Shown: positions 45,801 through 57,974, counted from the first letter of the stretch. The stretch: 64,000 nucleotides of DNA from Armigeres subalbatus (GCF_024139115.2 NC_085140.1:338148966-338212965); one strand, 5' to 3'. The notes: generated from the letters alone by a model not told the origin. Numbers and translations are program-made.

Positions 45801-48548
45801 GAAAGGAGGTTTCCGAACCTCTTGAAAGGAGGTTTCCGAACCTCTTGAAAGGAGGTTTCCGAACCTCTTGAAAGGAGGTTTCCGAACCTCTTGAAAGGAG
45901 GTTTCCGAACCTCTTGAAAAGAGGTTTCCGAACCTCTTGAAATGAGGTTTCCGAACCTCTTGAAAGGAGGTTTCCGAACCTCTTGAAAGGAGGTTTCCGA
46001 ACCTCTTGAAAGGAGGTTTCCGAACCTCTTGAAAGGAGGTTTTCGAACCTCTTGAAAGGAGGTTTTCGAACCTCTTGAAAGGAGGTTTTCGAACCTCTTG
46101 AAAGGAGGTTTCCGAACCTCTTGAAAGGAGGTTTCGAACCTCTTGAAAGGAGGTTTCGAACCTCTTGAAAGGAGGTTTCAGAACCTCTTGAAAGGAGGTT
46201 TCCAGAACCTCTTGAAAGGAGGTTTCAGAACCTCTTGAAAGGAGGTTTCGAGCCTCTTGAAAGGAGGTTTCCGAACATCTTGAAAGGAGGTTTCCAAACC
46301 TCTTGAAAGGAGGTTTCGAACCTCTTGAAAGGAGGTTTCCGAACCTCTTGAAAGGAGGTTTCCGAACCTCTTGAAAGGAGGTTTCCGAACCTCTTGAAAG
46401 GAGGTTTACGAACCTCTTGAAAGGAGGTTTACGAACCTCTTGAAAGGAGGTTTACGAACCTCTTGAAAGGAGGTTTCCGAACATCTTGAAAGGAGGTTTC
46501 GAACATCTTGAAAGGAGGTTTCCGAACCTCTTGAAAGGAGGTTTCGAACCTCTTGAAAGGAGGTTTGAACCTCTTGAAAGGAGGTTTCGAACCTCTTGAA
46601 AGGAGGTTTACGAACCTCTTGAAAGGAGGTTTCGAACCTCTTGAAAGGAGGTTTCCGAACCTCTTGAAAGGAGGTTTCGAACCTCTTGAAAGGAGGTTTC
46701 GAACCTCTCGAAAGGTGGTTTCCGAACCTCTTGAAAGGAGGTTTCCGAACCTCTTGAAAGGAGGTTTCCGAACCTCTTGAAAGGAGGTTTCCGAACCTCT
46801 TGAAAGGAGGTTTCCGAACCTCTTGAAAGGAGGTTTCCGAACCTCTTGAAAGGAGGTTTCCGAACCTTTTGAAAGGAGGTTTCCGAACCTCTTGAAAGGA
46901 GGTTTCCGAACCTCTTGAAAGGAGGTTTCCGAACCTCTTGAAAGGAGGTTTCCAAACCTCTTGAAAGGAGATTTCCAAACCTCTTGAAAGGAAGTTTTCG
47001 AACCTCTTGAAAGGAGGTTCCCGAACCTCTTGAAAGGAGGTTCCCGAACCTCTTGAAAGGAGGTTCCCGAACCTCTTGAAAGGAGGTTCCCGAACCTCTT
47101 GAAAGGAGGTTCCCGAACCTCTTGAAAGGAGGTTCCCGAACCTCTTGAAAGGAGGTTCCCGAACCTCTTGAAAGGAGGTTCCCGAACCTCTTGAAAGGAG
47201 GTATCCGAACCTCTTGAAAGGAGGTATCCGAACCTCTTGAAAGGAGGTTTCTGAACCTCTTGAAAAGAGGTTTCCGAACCTCTTGGAAGGAGATTTCGAG
47301 CCTCTTGAAAAGAGGTTTCCGAGCCTTTTGAAAAGAAGATTCCGAGCCTCTTGACTGGAGGTTTCTGAACCTTTTTAAAAGAGGTTTCTGAGCCTTTTGA
47401 AAAGAGGTTTCCGAACCTCTTGAAAGGAGGTTTCCGAACCTCTTGAAAGGAGGTTTCCGAACCTCTCGAAAGCAGGTTTCCGAACCTCTTGAAAGGATGT
47501 TTCCGAACCTCTTGAAAGGAGGTTTCCGAACCTCTTGAAAGGAGGTTTCCAAACCTCTTGAAAGGAGATTTCCAAACCTCTTGAAAGGAAGTTTTCGAAC
47601 CTCTTGAAAGGAGGTTCCCGAACCTCTTGAAAGATGGTTTCCGAACCTCTTGAAAGGAGGTTCCCGAACCTCTTGAAAGGAGGTTTCCGAACCTCTTGAA
47701 AGGAGGTTTCCGAACCTCTTGAAAGGAGGTTTCCGAACCTCTTGAAAGGAGGTTTCCGAACCTCTTGAAAGGAGGTTTCCGAACCTCTTGAAAGGAGCTT
47801 CCGATCCTCTTGAAAGGAGGTTTCCGAACCTCTTGAAAGGAGGTTTCCGAACCTCTTGAAAGGAGGTTTCCGAACCTCTTGAAAGGAGGTTTCCGATCCT
47901 CTTGAAAGGAGTTTTCCGATCCTCTTGAAAGGAGGTTTCCGAACCTCATGAAAGGAGGTTTCCGAACCTCTTGAAAGAAGGTTTCCGAACCTCTTGAAAA
48001 GAGGTTTCCGAGCCTCTTGGAAGGAGATTTTGAGCCTCTTGAAAAGAGGTTTCCGAACCTCTTGACTGGAGGTTTCCGAACCTCTTGACTGGAGGTTTCC
48101 GAACCTCTTGGCTGGAGGTTTCCGAGCCTTTTGAAAGGAGGTTTCCGAACCTCTTGAAAGGAGGTTTCCGAACCTCTTGAAAGGAGGTTTCCGAACCTTC
48201 TCAAAAAATTGAAAGGTGGCTTACGAGCTGCTTGAAAGGAGGCTTCCGAGAAGTTGGATGGATGCTTCCAAGCTACTTGCAACAAATCCACTAAGCTTTT
48301 CGGAAAAAGAACTTCATGTCTCTGAAATGAAGGCTTCGACCTTTAAGTTCTAGATTTAAGTTCAGAAGCATATTCTTGACATATTATTCAACATCTTGTC
48401 TCAATCAAGTAAATTATGTTGAAAATTTTCAAAATTTAATCATTCGATGCTTTGTTCTTTTGATCTTTTGTTCCACCGCCCTTCAAACACTGGTTGGAGT
48501 GGGTAGGATTCAAAAGGCTTTGATATACTGATCGCCATGCTCGTTTTA
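42832..48548. mobile_element. Transposon-like unit carrying a hairpin minisatellite, copy 2
   Basis: The left flank (42832-43060) starts cagaggttctcaacc and parallels 12613-12870 through ttttttcgctgt, aacggacctaaa, gttgtctgaa and atcaagctt blocks. The right flank (about 48290-48548) parallels 13700-13840. The array between is ~5.2 kb here against ~0.8 kb in copy 1. The right flank also has an extra ~90 bp (about 48370-48450) lacking in copy 1. Terminal inverted repeats and target duplication were not found, so it is mobile by inference from the paired flanks only. Confidence 0.7.
43063..48262. repeat. Large minisatellite, 23-bp palindromic unit, roughly 225 units
   Basis: The unit has a stem GAGGTT, a 4-base loop TCCG, the complementary stem AACCTC and a 7-base spacer before the next unit. 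Consecutive stems can pair either across the loop or across the spacer. The outer ~400 bases on the left use GGCT/AGCC stems; the core is homogenised to GGTT/AACC. Variants cluster in blocks: ttcccg loops at 47007-47195, 22-bp units near 45055-45240 and 46120-46720, and runs of three ttttcg units at several places. Because 23 is not a multiple of 3 and the minus-strand unit lacks stops, very long minus frames arise (up to 620 codons, with a 23-residue protein period). These are not genes. Confidence 0.95.
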
Positions 48549-48660
48549 TAATAAAAGCCCTGATTAGTCCACCTAACGGTGTAAGTGTTCGTCACGTATA
48601 TAACGCATTACATAACGTAACTTAACAACGCATCACCCCCATCCTTTGGTAAAAAAAACA
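48549..48660. repeat. Interspersed repeat, copy 2 (cctgattagtccacctaacggtg block)
   Basis: Matches 11705-11745 (see that entry). It lies directly against the right flank of the minisatellite-bearing unit. Confidence 0.5.
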
Positions 48661-49575
48661 AGCTAGCGTCAATTTGTCCAATCAGTTTCAGAATCTACTG
48701 GATTTGAAATTTTTACCATTATTCATGGAATGTAGTGATCGAAGCCAACAGTTCTCTAGAAAATACCATGGATAATTTCTTAAATAAACGTATTTCAGTC
48801 TCAATAATATCAAACGACAATTTCTTTTTTGCAGTAGGAGTAGGACAAATTGACTCGAGCTTGAAGTTTTTCATCATAGCTAATATGGGATCATTATGCG
48901 TAGAAGGACAGTATACGAGAAAAGCAAAAATACACAATTTATCAAAGCTTTATCAATAAGCTTTTATTGGAATTGAAATACATCCGCAATTACGCTTGTT
49001 TTGTTTATTTGTTTTGTTCATAAATATTTTGATATTCACAAATATTTCGAAGAATTTCCCACTTCCGACGAAGTTTTTATTTTATTTTTAGGAAATTTGA
49101 TAGAAATTTCCAAGAAAAATCTAAATAATTTTCCGTTGAAATTGACTTTCCTCATCAAAAATGTATCTCTTCTTATTGTCTTAAAAAACAATTATTTTTT
49201 TAGCTTCTGAAGATCGAAAAAGAAAAAAAATGCTGCAGTGTGAACCGGCTTGACAAAATGACCAGGTGTTGGTCAAAAATTGGGCGAATTTTGGGAGCAG
49301 CACTTTTTCGAATTTGTGTTTTAAATTGTAAATTTCCATTGCGCGTATCAATAATTTACAACAATAACTTCTAACTTCTAAGCAAGCCTGAATTGAATTT
49401 ACATAAATAAAGAAGTTAAATAACCATCTTATATCTTCAATCTTGTATCAAAATTGTTATCACTACCAGAAAAAGTTTTGTTTGTTAGTCATGAACCGCC
49501 CTGCACGTATGCTTAGTCCAATCTTTTTTCGTTAAAGTCAGAAGGCTTAAATTTGTGAGTTTAGTCCAAGTATTA
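48660..49575. other. AT-rich spacer
   Basis: Short frames at 48719-48959 on both strands are unrecognised. No other signal. Confidence 0.35.
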
Positions 49576-49580
49576 GGTAA

Positions 49581-49690
49581 TTCTTATGGGCCAAACACAA
49601 TTGATACGTTTGCGTGCGTTTTGACGGTTTTCCCATGGAAAAACTGTCAAAACGCACGCAAACGTACCAATTGTGTTTGACCCATTAGAA
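49581..49690. mobile_element. 110-bp compact hairpin MITE
   Basis: Arms 49581-49632 and 49640-49690 (ttcttatggg, caaacacaattgatacgttt and their complements) pair with about four mismatches around a loop containing cccatggg-like sequence. The size and shape are like a pre-miRNA-scale foldback. No coding capacity. Confidence 0.85.
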
Positions 49691-49699
49691 TTGGCGTCG

Positions 49700-50130
49700 A
49701 ATCTAAAGGGAATGTCCATGCATTTGACAGGTATAGAATCTATAACAAAAAATCGACTTTTTTTATGCATGTTTCAGAGTTTTCTTCGCGTACTCCCTTT
49801 GATGCAGGAATTGCAGGTATTGCACGTCAATAAAAAAAAAAGTTATATTGAAAAGCAAATGTGAACATGTCACTATATCAAGCGTCAATTTAAACGACTT
49901 TAAAATGGTTCAACGATTTCAAATCGACGGGTCCAGATTTAAATATTTATTTCACTCACCTATAATTTCCATATTTATCTATTTTTTTCTTAAATATTTT
50001 TTTTTTCAATCACCGGCTTGCTTGATTCTACGTTTTTTAAATGTTTTAAAACCAGCAGGATTGCCAAATGTGGAGTGCATCCTGGTTGTTGGCAAGCGAA
50101 CGCCGTATGTCACTGACAGTTCACTACATA
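49700..50130. other. AT-rich spacer
   Basis: Nothing that I can support. Confidence 0.35.
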
Positions 50131-50137
50131 CCCGATT

Positions 50138-50354
50138 GCTTTGATTGAAAAGATATTTTAGTTACTAGATAAAGATTGTCGCTTCGGTTCCCTTTGTTCT
50201 GCTGTCCGAAACATGTGTGGTACATACCTGTCAAATCGTATGGATTTTCCTTCTTTGACATTTAGCTCCCCTATCCTCGCCAGCAAAAGATGTTTCGGAC
50301 AGCGACGACAGCGACAATCTTTATCTAGTAACTGAAATATCTTTTTTTGATTGC
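50138..50354. mobile_element. 217-bp MITE with ~45-bp inverted ends
   Basis: The left end (50138-50183, containing ttagttactagataaagatt) and right end (50310-50354) are near-perfect complements. A second inner pair, ctgtccgaaacat and atgtttcggacag, lies at about 50208 and 50288. No coding frame. Confidence 0.85.
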
Positions 50355-50359
50355 TAATA

Positions 50360-52500
50360 ATGTGACTATCGGTTGTGGTTCTCTTAGGCCTACTTCGATG
50401 AATATTTGAATATTTGCTTTGTATAGTAAAAGTAAAATCAGCAGTGATTCAAATCGTTCGGGGCTGTCAGTTTGAATATGAATCTGAAACATTAATTTTC
50501 CCAGTAGCTTTTCTAGATTCATTTTTTATACCAGTCAAATGTCTAAAAAATGAAACTGGTTGTGGTAACCAATACCAAAGCAGCTGCAAGATTTTCTGTT
50601 CTTGAAAATTTAAGTTTGAAGACCAAATCATTTTTGCGTCCATCAGCCAGAAAAATGTTCACAAAACTGAATTCAAGTTCTGTCAGCTAATCATAGCTTA
50701 CCGCGATTTTTCTTAAATCAAAAAACCATAATCATTATCATAGATGCAATAAGTTGGCCGTTTTATTGGCCATGTTTCAGAACAAAGCACACTTCAAATA
50801 GAGACACGTGTTTGATCATTATACATCTATTTTTAGATTATACATCACCGTATTCTCTACACTGGTATAACGCTCAGTTCTATTTTCTGCAGATTTGAAC
50901 CACGAATGAATCACGAGATTCAAATATTTTTCAATTGTTTTCATGTATGAATGTGTCATTTTATCTACGGATCAATCTTCTTTGCAATTACGGCGCCTTT
51001 CTTGACAGCAACATAGGGGTGGTGGAAGTAAATTGGACACCCTAAGAGCTGCTTCTTTTTATCAAGTGGCTATTAAGAAATTGCATTGTTCAATGCAGGT
51101 GTGTCGAAGCTTATCTTATTGGTTAACATAGCCTGTTGTGAAAAAAATTTGAAAAAATATTTAAATATGCTATTTTCAACATTTAAAATGAGTCCAAAAT
51201 AGTTCAATTTTGTTTTGTGCGGGGTAAAATGGTCAGGCAATATTGTAAATAAAGCAAATAAGTTGATCAAAACATTTTAAACCAAATACATATTTTTAAT
51301 AATATTTAAAATGTTGGCTGACAGGTATAAACCCTTCGTTTTATCACAGACAAGCAGACGTACCGGACTTATTAAAAATGATAGGGCGAGATTTTTTTTT
51401 CAATATTCAATTGACCATTGCTCTGTGGAATATTACCAGGTTCCTTTGATTTTGGTATGGTTCGGCAGGAAATTCATCTAGTTTTGAAAAACGGGTTGAA
51501 CATCATGCTCTGGCCTCAGGAGAAATTCCGGATTATTTGAGGGAATGTCAAAAATGCTAGATTTTGTGCGCCTATATTATTAAAATGGATGAAATGTTGG
51601 CCCTTGTTATACTCTTTTACAGAAACTGGAGTTTTTACTGAGTTGATTAATATATGGATATCACAGATCGGAGGACAAACATCTGAGATATGGATGTTTC
51701 CATGAACGAGGTGTGTTGTATCTTCCATCAACCAGTTCCGCTTCATAACAAGCAAAATGAACGATGTGAGCGATATTTTGGTTTTAAACTACTAACTCAG
51801 AGTTTTCGTCGCTTAAATGGAACAGTGCCAAAATTACATCAAACTAGTATTTTGCGAAAGCGCGCAGAATTTTGCTAAAATCCAGCTGTTAAGTAGATAT
51901 TTCGTGATTTGAAATTGCTCGGAGAGCATGAAATGCCTAATTTATGATGTAGCATGGAAAATAATACGAGAAATCCATCAACAGGGGATAAACAAGCCGT
52001 TACGCACTTTACCCCGCCAGTTCACTTTACCCCCGCTACCCCTAATGATTTAATTGAATTGAAAATTTAAAAAACATGGATAGAACACTGCTGTGGAAAC
52101 TAGCGAGTTTGTTCTATTTTGCTCCAGATTCAAACTAGAATAGTGGTAGAAAATTTGGAATGAAACTGAATCACTACTGATTTCACTGTCACACAGAAAC
52201 CCAGAGCAATTTCAAGTGGAAATTCGAAACGATTTTCATTGAAAATTCCGAAGATTTTGTTGCGGAGTTTCCGAAAGATTTAATTCCTTTTTTTCTTCGA
52301 TTGTTTTTGGTGTGAGTACATGTTATGGAGTCTAGATGCAGTAGTCCTATGAATTATTTCAGACAAACTACTCCACGAATCTACTTAGGGAGGTAGTTTT
52401 TTTATTACTCCATATTATAATGCATCTCTTGAGCAGTACACCCTGCAGGCCAATTCAGGTACCATAATTCAAGTAACATAGTGACTGCAGCCCATTAAAC
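50360..52500. other. AT-rich spacer with repeat scraps
   Basis: Pieces such as ctttaccccgccagttcact (52009-52028) and gtgcggggtaaaatggtcag (51218-51237) look like dispersed-repeat scraps. At 52190-52290 there is a little ggaaattcgaaacg-type satellite-like sequence. No gene seen. Confidence 0.35.
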
Positions 52501-54300
52501 ATTTCTCATTCGTAACGTAATTCTACTGCAATAAGCGGTGTGCAATTTTCACCGACATCATTATTATGATCATCATCCTCCCTATGGTGTATCCTGGTCT
52601 CTCTCTGCAGAGAATATAATTACCGCCAACATCATCTTCATTATGCCAATTTCGCTTTACTACTTAACAACACTCATGCACCTTCACAACCCACTACATA
52701 GTTGGCACACGATTGTGGGAGACACTTCATTTTTCCCCACCTGATGCAGTTCTTGAAACACATTCTGCAATTAGACAACCGTTGCAAATGGGCGACAGAA
52801 ATGTGGCAACTGTATTTTCGCTGTTCTCTGCAACAGTATTCTTTGCTGCAAAATAATGATGAGGATGCCAGTAACTGTTCTTTCCTGAAGTGAAACCTAC
52901 CGGAATGAATTCCCGCTTATTTTCTTCCACTCTAGGAACGCGTAGGGGAGGTCTCCAAGTGTTGAACGGCTTAAATCGTCCCTAGTTTTGCTCAGATTTC
53001 AGAAAATTTGTAATTAATTTGACGATTTCATGTAATTATTATGACGATTTATTGATGTTGTTGCATCAATACAAAAAAAAACTTTTCGAACGAATTTGTT
53101 CGTCAGCTTACCGATGCGGTAATCTGTAATAAATGTTACAAAAGCCTGTACAAAAAATTATTCCATTTATGTGCATTTTCCAACCTCTGTTTGCATCACG
53201 ATTGCATCCGCTCTATATTCGCCGAAATACCCTGTCTTGAGGGCTTATTTTCGCTCATGGGCGCTCATGGAAGGTTGGAAAAACATTCTTGGCTTGGATT
53301 CGTTGAGGGGGATCAGGACTAGCTTCATACCTACCAGGAGTTTTTCCTTCGACGTCGTCGTTATCGTCGGTGTCACTTTGATGCTGATGCCAAAGCACAA
53401 GACGAACTCCGGAGTGGATGTAAATGAGCTGCTCAAGCCCTTTGAGAATTATGTTAATATCAAATGGGACTTTTTTTTTTGACTCTTGAAAGCTAGCAGC
53501 AGAACTAATGCAGGCAAGTGCACGACTGTTCTCTGGAGTTTCATCCCTGAGGGTCATGAATAAAAAATGAGTCTTTAAAGGAGATGCAGTGATGCTGTCT
53601 CTAATGATGGCTGAGATACTGAACTGAGATTATGCAGTGAGTCATCCTCCTTCTTTCGCCTTGCGCGACGCATGTTGTGCGATGGATGGATGAGTGACAG
53701 CGACCGCAGGAAGCCGCTGTTTGATATGCGAAAAATGTGTCCCAATTTGAAACGCTAATAACCTCCGACCGGTAGGGAAGGGCAGCTGCAATTCGATTAT
53801 GCAAAATTCCAGAAACCTAATTTTCGAAGTAGTCAGTCATACTCGCAGGCAAACCCAGAGAAACGAAGAATGCTCAATTTCACAGGAATTTAACCGCCTT
53901 CCGATCCAACCACAACTGCCTGACGGCCAGGTAGTTCGGTTCGGGTCTTTGCAAATCCCGAAAACCTAGAGGCGAATTCTCCTTTTACCATTTCGCTTTC
54001 CATCGATTTTTCCTTCAATTTTTATGTAACCGAATAGCTGTACTGAAAGGCTATACATTCACTTGAATTTGAAAAAACTTATGTGGGCATCTAAACGAAT
54101 AAGGATGAATACAACCATTGTTAGCTCCGCATTTCGTTAAGGTCAGTAGATATACAAAAACGCCTTTTGTTTAAAAATAAGAAACGAAAATGACATTGTG
54201 GGAATTTCACATGACTTTAAAACGTATTGTATGATATGTTCATGATTTTTTTTATAACCAAACCATAATAGTTTCTGTTTTCATAGTATTAAGTAAAGCA
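52500..54300. other. Mixed-composition unassigned DNA
   Basis: Opposed frames at 53171-53482 (+, 103 codons) and 53255-53557 (-, 100 codons) overlap and neither shows a known domain. Both may be chance, or a remnant of something I do not recognise. Confidence 0.3.
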
Positions 54301-55700
54301 CAACCATCGATAGATGATTTATTCAGTGTTTATTTTTTCGGTACCGTTCGCGACCTTCATTACGCCAGAGCTGAAGATCGTTCATCCGACAAGTCCTTTC
54401 GCTCTAAACATCATTTGTGCGCTTCTCGATCTTCTTCCGCTCTTTTTTTCCACTCGCTGGATCGGATGGATGGTTGGTGGTGCGTTCGCTCATGCTCTAA
54501 CGATCCTCAAAGCCGGGAACACACGAGGAAAATATTAATAAGCTCCGGCCGACATGTGGAATCCAGCAGTACGGAAAAATAAAGCAAAAGACCCTATCTC
54601 GACGCAGTTGAACAAAAACAAAAAAGCAACGAAAATGCCTTCAAAACGTGCGGCGGAAGATTATTCCTCTGTGCTGCCCGGGCCTAATCTGGAAAGACCT
54701 TCCGAGGCATTTTCTCTTTTCTCGAAACGATTCGATCGACACATATTTTTTGTTAAGGGACTGACTGTCGTAAGGCCGTGGTGACTACCAGGAGGAGGAT
54801 GATGAAGAAGAAGGGAATCGAAGCGGCCGAGATCGTCAATATACAGAGTGGAACTCACGGTCGGCAATGTAATTCTCCAGCTGGTATGATCCGACCACTT
54901 GATTGAGCCCTGTTTGACATCACCATTGTTAGGCCGCTTTTTGGGGTGGGGTTACCAGATGATGGGCTCCACTCTTACTTGATCACGTGTGGAATCACGA
55001 GGGACTCGTGCGAGCAGTTGATGGTCACCGTGCTGCTCGTGGCTTTGTGTAGGATCTTCTTCTACACACATAGCACACATCTTCTTGAGCCCTTCGCTCG
55101 GGTCCTCCTCAGACCATTCCTCACCCTCGATTACGAGTAATACCTCTGGCACCGCGTTCGACCGCCATGCACAAGAACGGCATTTTCTTGTGAAGCGACG
55201 GAGATTTCGGTTTTTGCCTTACCTCGGCATCATTGTTATTAGCATTCGTAGTTGTGGCAGTCGTTGTCTTTTTCTCCGTTGAACGCTTTTGTCGGTATCG
55301 CCACCACTATAACAGCATAGTCATTCGTACTATCATCGGCATCATCATCGATGACGATCGTCGTGATCATTTGGCTCACGAATAACGTAAAGGAGTATCG
55401 CGCGGGCAGCACCTAGCGAGAATGATCGTCGTCTTATGTTCGATCTTCTGCTCTACACCGTATATTCATTCTTCTTGCACAGAATCATCAAGAATCGGCT
55501 TTCGAACGGAAGACATTCACTGGTTTGCCGTAATAATGCTGGAAGTTACCGCATAGAATGTGAACCTTGGTGACCGACATCGTTCCAGCAGAGCGCTAGC
55601 TCCGTTGCTTGTATGGATTGGTATGGCCACCTTTTCGAAGCTATATCTTCGTACCTAACTGAACAACACAAAAGAAAACTGAAGAAAAAAAATGCGTGTA
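54300..55700. other. GC-richer unassigned block
   Basis: This has the same single-copy look as the blocks at 3.6-5.3 and 36-36.9 kb, with CATCATCAT/TCATCG triplet runs (55330-55370). The small frames at 54314-54538 and 54946-55152 are unrecognised. Regulatory or untranslated exon DNA is possible. Confidence 0.25.
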
Positions 55701-56830
55701 TGCGTGCAGAAAAAAAATTAACAAAATAGGCACGGTGGACTAAGCGGAATATGCTGATAATTACCAATTCAAAGAATAATGATCGATTGATAAAACGAGA
55801 TTTTAGCTATTTCAAGCTGTGCTACGATTAAGAAATTATGGAAAATTTCATTATATACTCATTGTACTTTGTACTAGCTTTTTCAAATGAGCTTGATTGG
55901 TCTGGTCTTGACTTTTAATATAACGATTGTGCTCTTAATTCAAACTATTTTGGTCAAATAATGTACGCGATCTTTCTGTTAGTAACGTCAGTTGAACGAA
56001 ATATGCTGAACAGCGAGAGTATGTATCGTTACAAATTTCAAGATCAAATACAGTTACGCCTAATTGACTGTACTCATAAAAATGGGGCACACTTGAATGT
56101 TCATCAAAAATTTATATTGAGTTGGATTTTCTTCATTCGATCGGTTATAGATTTGGACGGTAATGGTAATGCTACCGGTTATGATGTACGGCTGGCTTAT
56201 CTTGCCGCAGTTACAGAACATTTAGGCGAATTTGTCCACATTGTCTCCTGAAGAACCTCTAACCGTGTCCATGACGTGACTTTGTGTTCGTCTCAATCTG
56301 AGTTTCGTTGCCCTTTATAACGCACCTTGATTTCATCATCCACTTTCGGTACAGCTTCCTGTTGCGGGTGTTCTTTGTCGTTTCGATTCGGTGCCTTAAG
56401 AACCTTATAGGGGAGAACAGTGCAATGACCTCACTTATAAAATCACTCATATAAACTTTTGTAAGACATTTATGAATGAATATCACCATTACAATTCAAT
56501 ATTAGTTGTTCATTATTCAGCTACAACGAAAAAAATGAGCAAAATCCTTTCATTTTTACTTAAATTTTACGATTTGCGAATCTTTCACCTGTCCCATAAG
56601 ATTGTCGTTTAATCCATTAAGGCAAAACAAACAACCATGCGTTCTCCATTATTTTACATGCAATAGAGTCATTTTACACCATCATTTGGGCGTTTTGCCC
56701 TTGGCGTTGGAAAAACATAAAAACCTTGTTGTTTTGAATAGGAGATCATTGTGGAATGTAGCTTGCTTTTTAAATTTGCATCTACACTACACGTTAAAAT
56801 GGTTCGATTCTCTTGGGGTGTAGCTGGCAC
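55700..56830. other. AT-rich spacer
   Basis: The + frame at 55961-56251 (96 codons) is unrecognised. No repeat seen. Confidence 0.3.
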
Positions 56831-56836
56831 CTTTCA

Positions 56837-57057
56837 GGACATTCCTCACGGAATCCAAGTTTCAAATTGCTTGCATTTTCGGGGGCACACCACTAGATAC
56901 GGAGGCGGCGCACAACTGTCATTTTTGTTGATTTAGCTTTGCTGCGTCGCAGCATGCGTGAAATAATAAAAATCACAGTTGTGCGTTGCTTCCGCATCGA
57001 GTGGTGTGCCCCCGAAAACGCGAGCACTTTGAAACTTGGATTCCGTAAGGAGTGACC
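56837..57057. mobile_element. TTAA-type MITE, copy 1
   Basis: The right terminus ggagtgacc is followed by TTAA (57058-57061). The left terminus is decayed (ggacattcctcacgg, with TTCA in place of TTAA at 56833-56836). Inverted inner arms include aatccaagtttcaaa and cgggggcacaccact. It is the reverse-complement orientation of copy 2. Confidence 0.8.
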
Positions 57058-57061
57058 TTAA

Positions 57062-57448
57062 TTGTTTTTCGGACAAACCAGATAGATATTTCCTATGTCT
57101 GTTCATATTGATTATTATTAAATTATTGGTGTTCACGGATTCATTTATGGAAAGCAATCTAATTGACCATCTCCGTCAACATGTTTCATTTGCTCGATTG
57201 ATTCTTTAATTTATTTAAAGTCAACCTTAAAAAAAAACTTATATTTTTTTACGCCTCTAACTATTTTTAAAATTTAAAGCAAAAAATAAAAAAAGTGCGG
57301 TTTTTCAAGATTTGCCTAACATTTGCCAGAATTTTAACCAACTGCCAATTCTGCGGGCAGGTTCAAACGTGCAGCAGTTTTTCTGCTTTTGTTTTCCATT
57401 CTTCAAAGAGGGATTCAAGAAATATGTTTTTTCATGGGAAAGTTGACC
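57062..57448. other. AT-rich spacer between the TTAA elements
   Basis: Nothing that I can support. Confidence 0.4.
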
Positions 57449-57452
57449 TTAA

Positions 57453-57667
57453 GGTCACTCCTGATGGAATCCAAGTTTAAAAGTGCTCGCGTTTTCAGGG
57501 GCACACCACTCGATACGGAAGCAACGCACAACTGTCATTTTTATTATTTCACGCATGCTGCGACGCAGCAAAGCTAAATCAACAATAATGATGCGCCGCC
57601 TCTGAATAGAGTGGTGTGCCCCCGAAAACGCGAGCACTTTGGAACTTGGATTCCGTCAGGAGTGACC
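57453..57667. mobile_element. TTAA-type MITE, copy 2 (215 bp)
   Basis: Ends GGTCACTCCTGATGGAATCC and the complement ending GGAGTGACC are flanked by TTAA on both sides (57449-57452, 57668-57671). The arms hold gctcgcgttttc and ggcacaccactcgatacg. The interior acgcatgctgcgacgcagca is the reverse complement of that in copy 1. A TTAA target duplication is characteristic of piggyBac-type transposition, so a piggyBac-mobilised MITE is a reasonable inference. Confidence 0.85.
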
Positions 57668-57974
57668 TTAAATAAGTCGAGGAAATATTTCCTTGAAAAC
57701 AGTGGAAAAATGGAATTCTCGTTTTTTTCGCGTGAAACCTTTGGTAAAAGTTTTTTGAGGTATGCTCTCAATGTTGTAAATTTTTTTTTGTCTGCTATTG
57801 CTCCTAATTAATATACATACATTGAAAACCAATATATTACAGAAGTTCTGAATTTATTTATTATTATTATACACCAACAGACTTGTTACTGCCCAAATGA
57901 TGTTATTGGTGGGGAAAAATGAAATAGTAAAAAAACATACAGATTGTCAAGTCAAGTTAACATAAATTTTTGTA

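Noticed and set aside
43063..48262. CRISPR-like array because of regular short palindromic repeats
   Set aside because: There are no variable spacers: the 4- and 7-base linkers are constant. The DNA is eukaryotic and no cas genes are present. It is a minisatellite.
46429..48291. 620-codon minus-strand open frame with a 23-residue repeat (FQEVRKPPFKRFGNLLSRGSET period), plus frames of 416, 314 and 190 codons nearby
   Set aside because: The unit is 23 bp with no stop on the minus strand, so all three minus frames stay open wherever units are intact. Overlapping long frames encode the same peptide cycle in shifted register. This is a tandem-repeat artefact.
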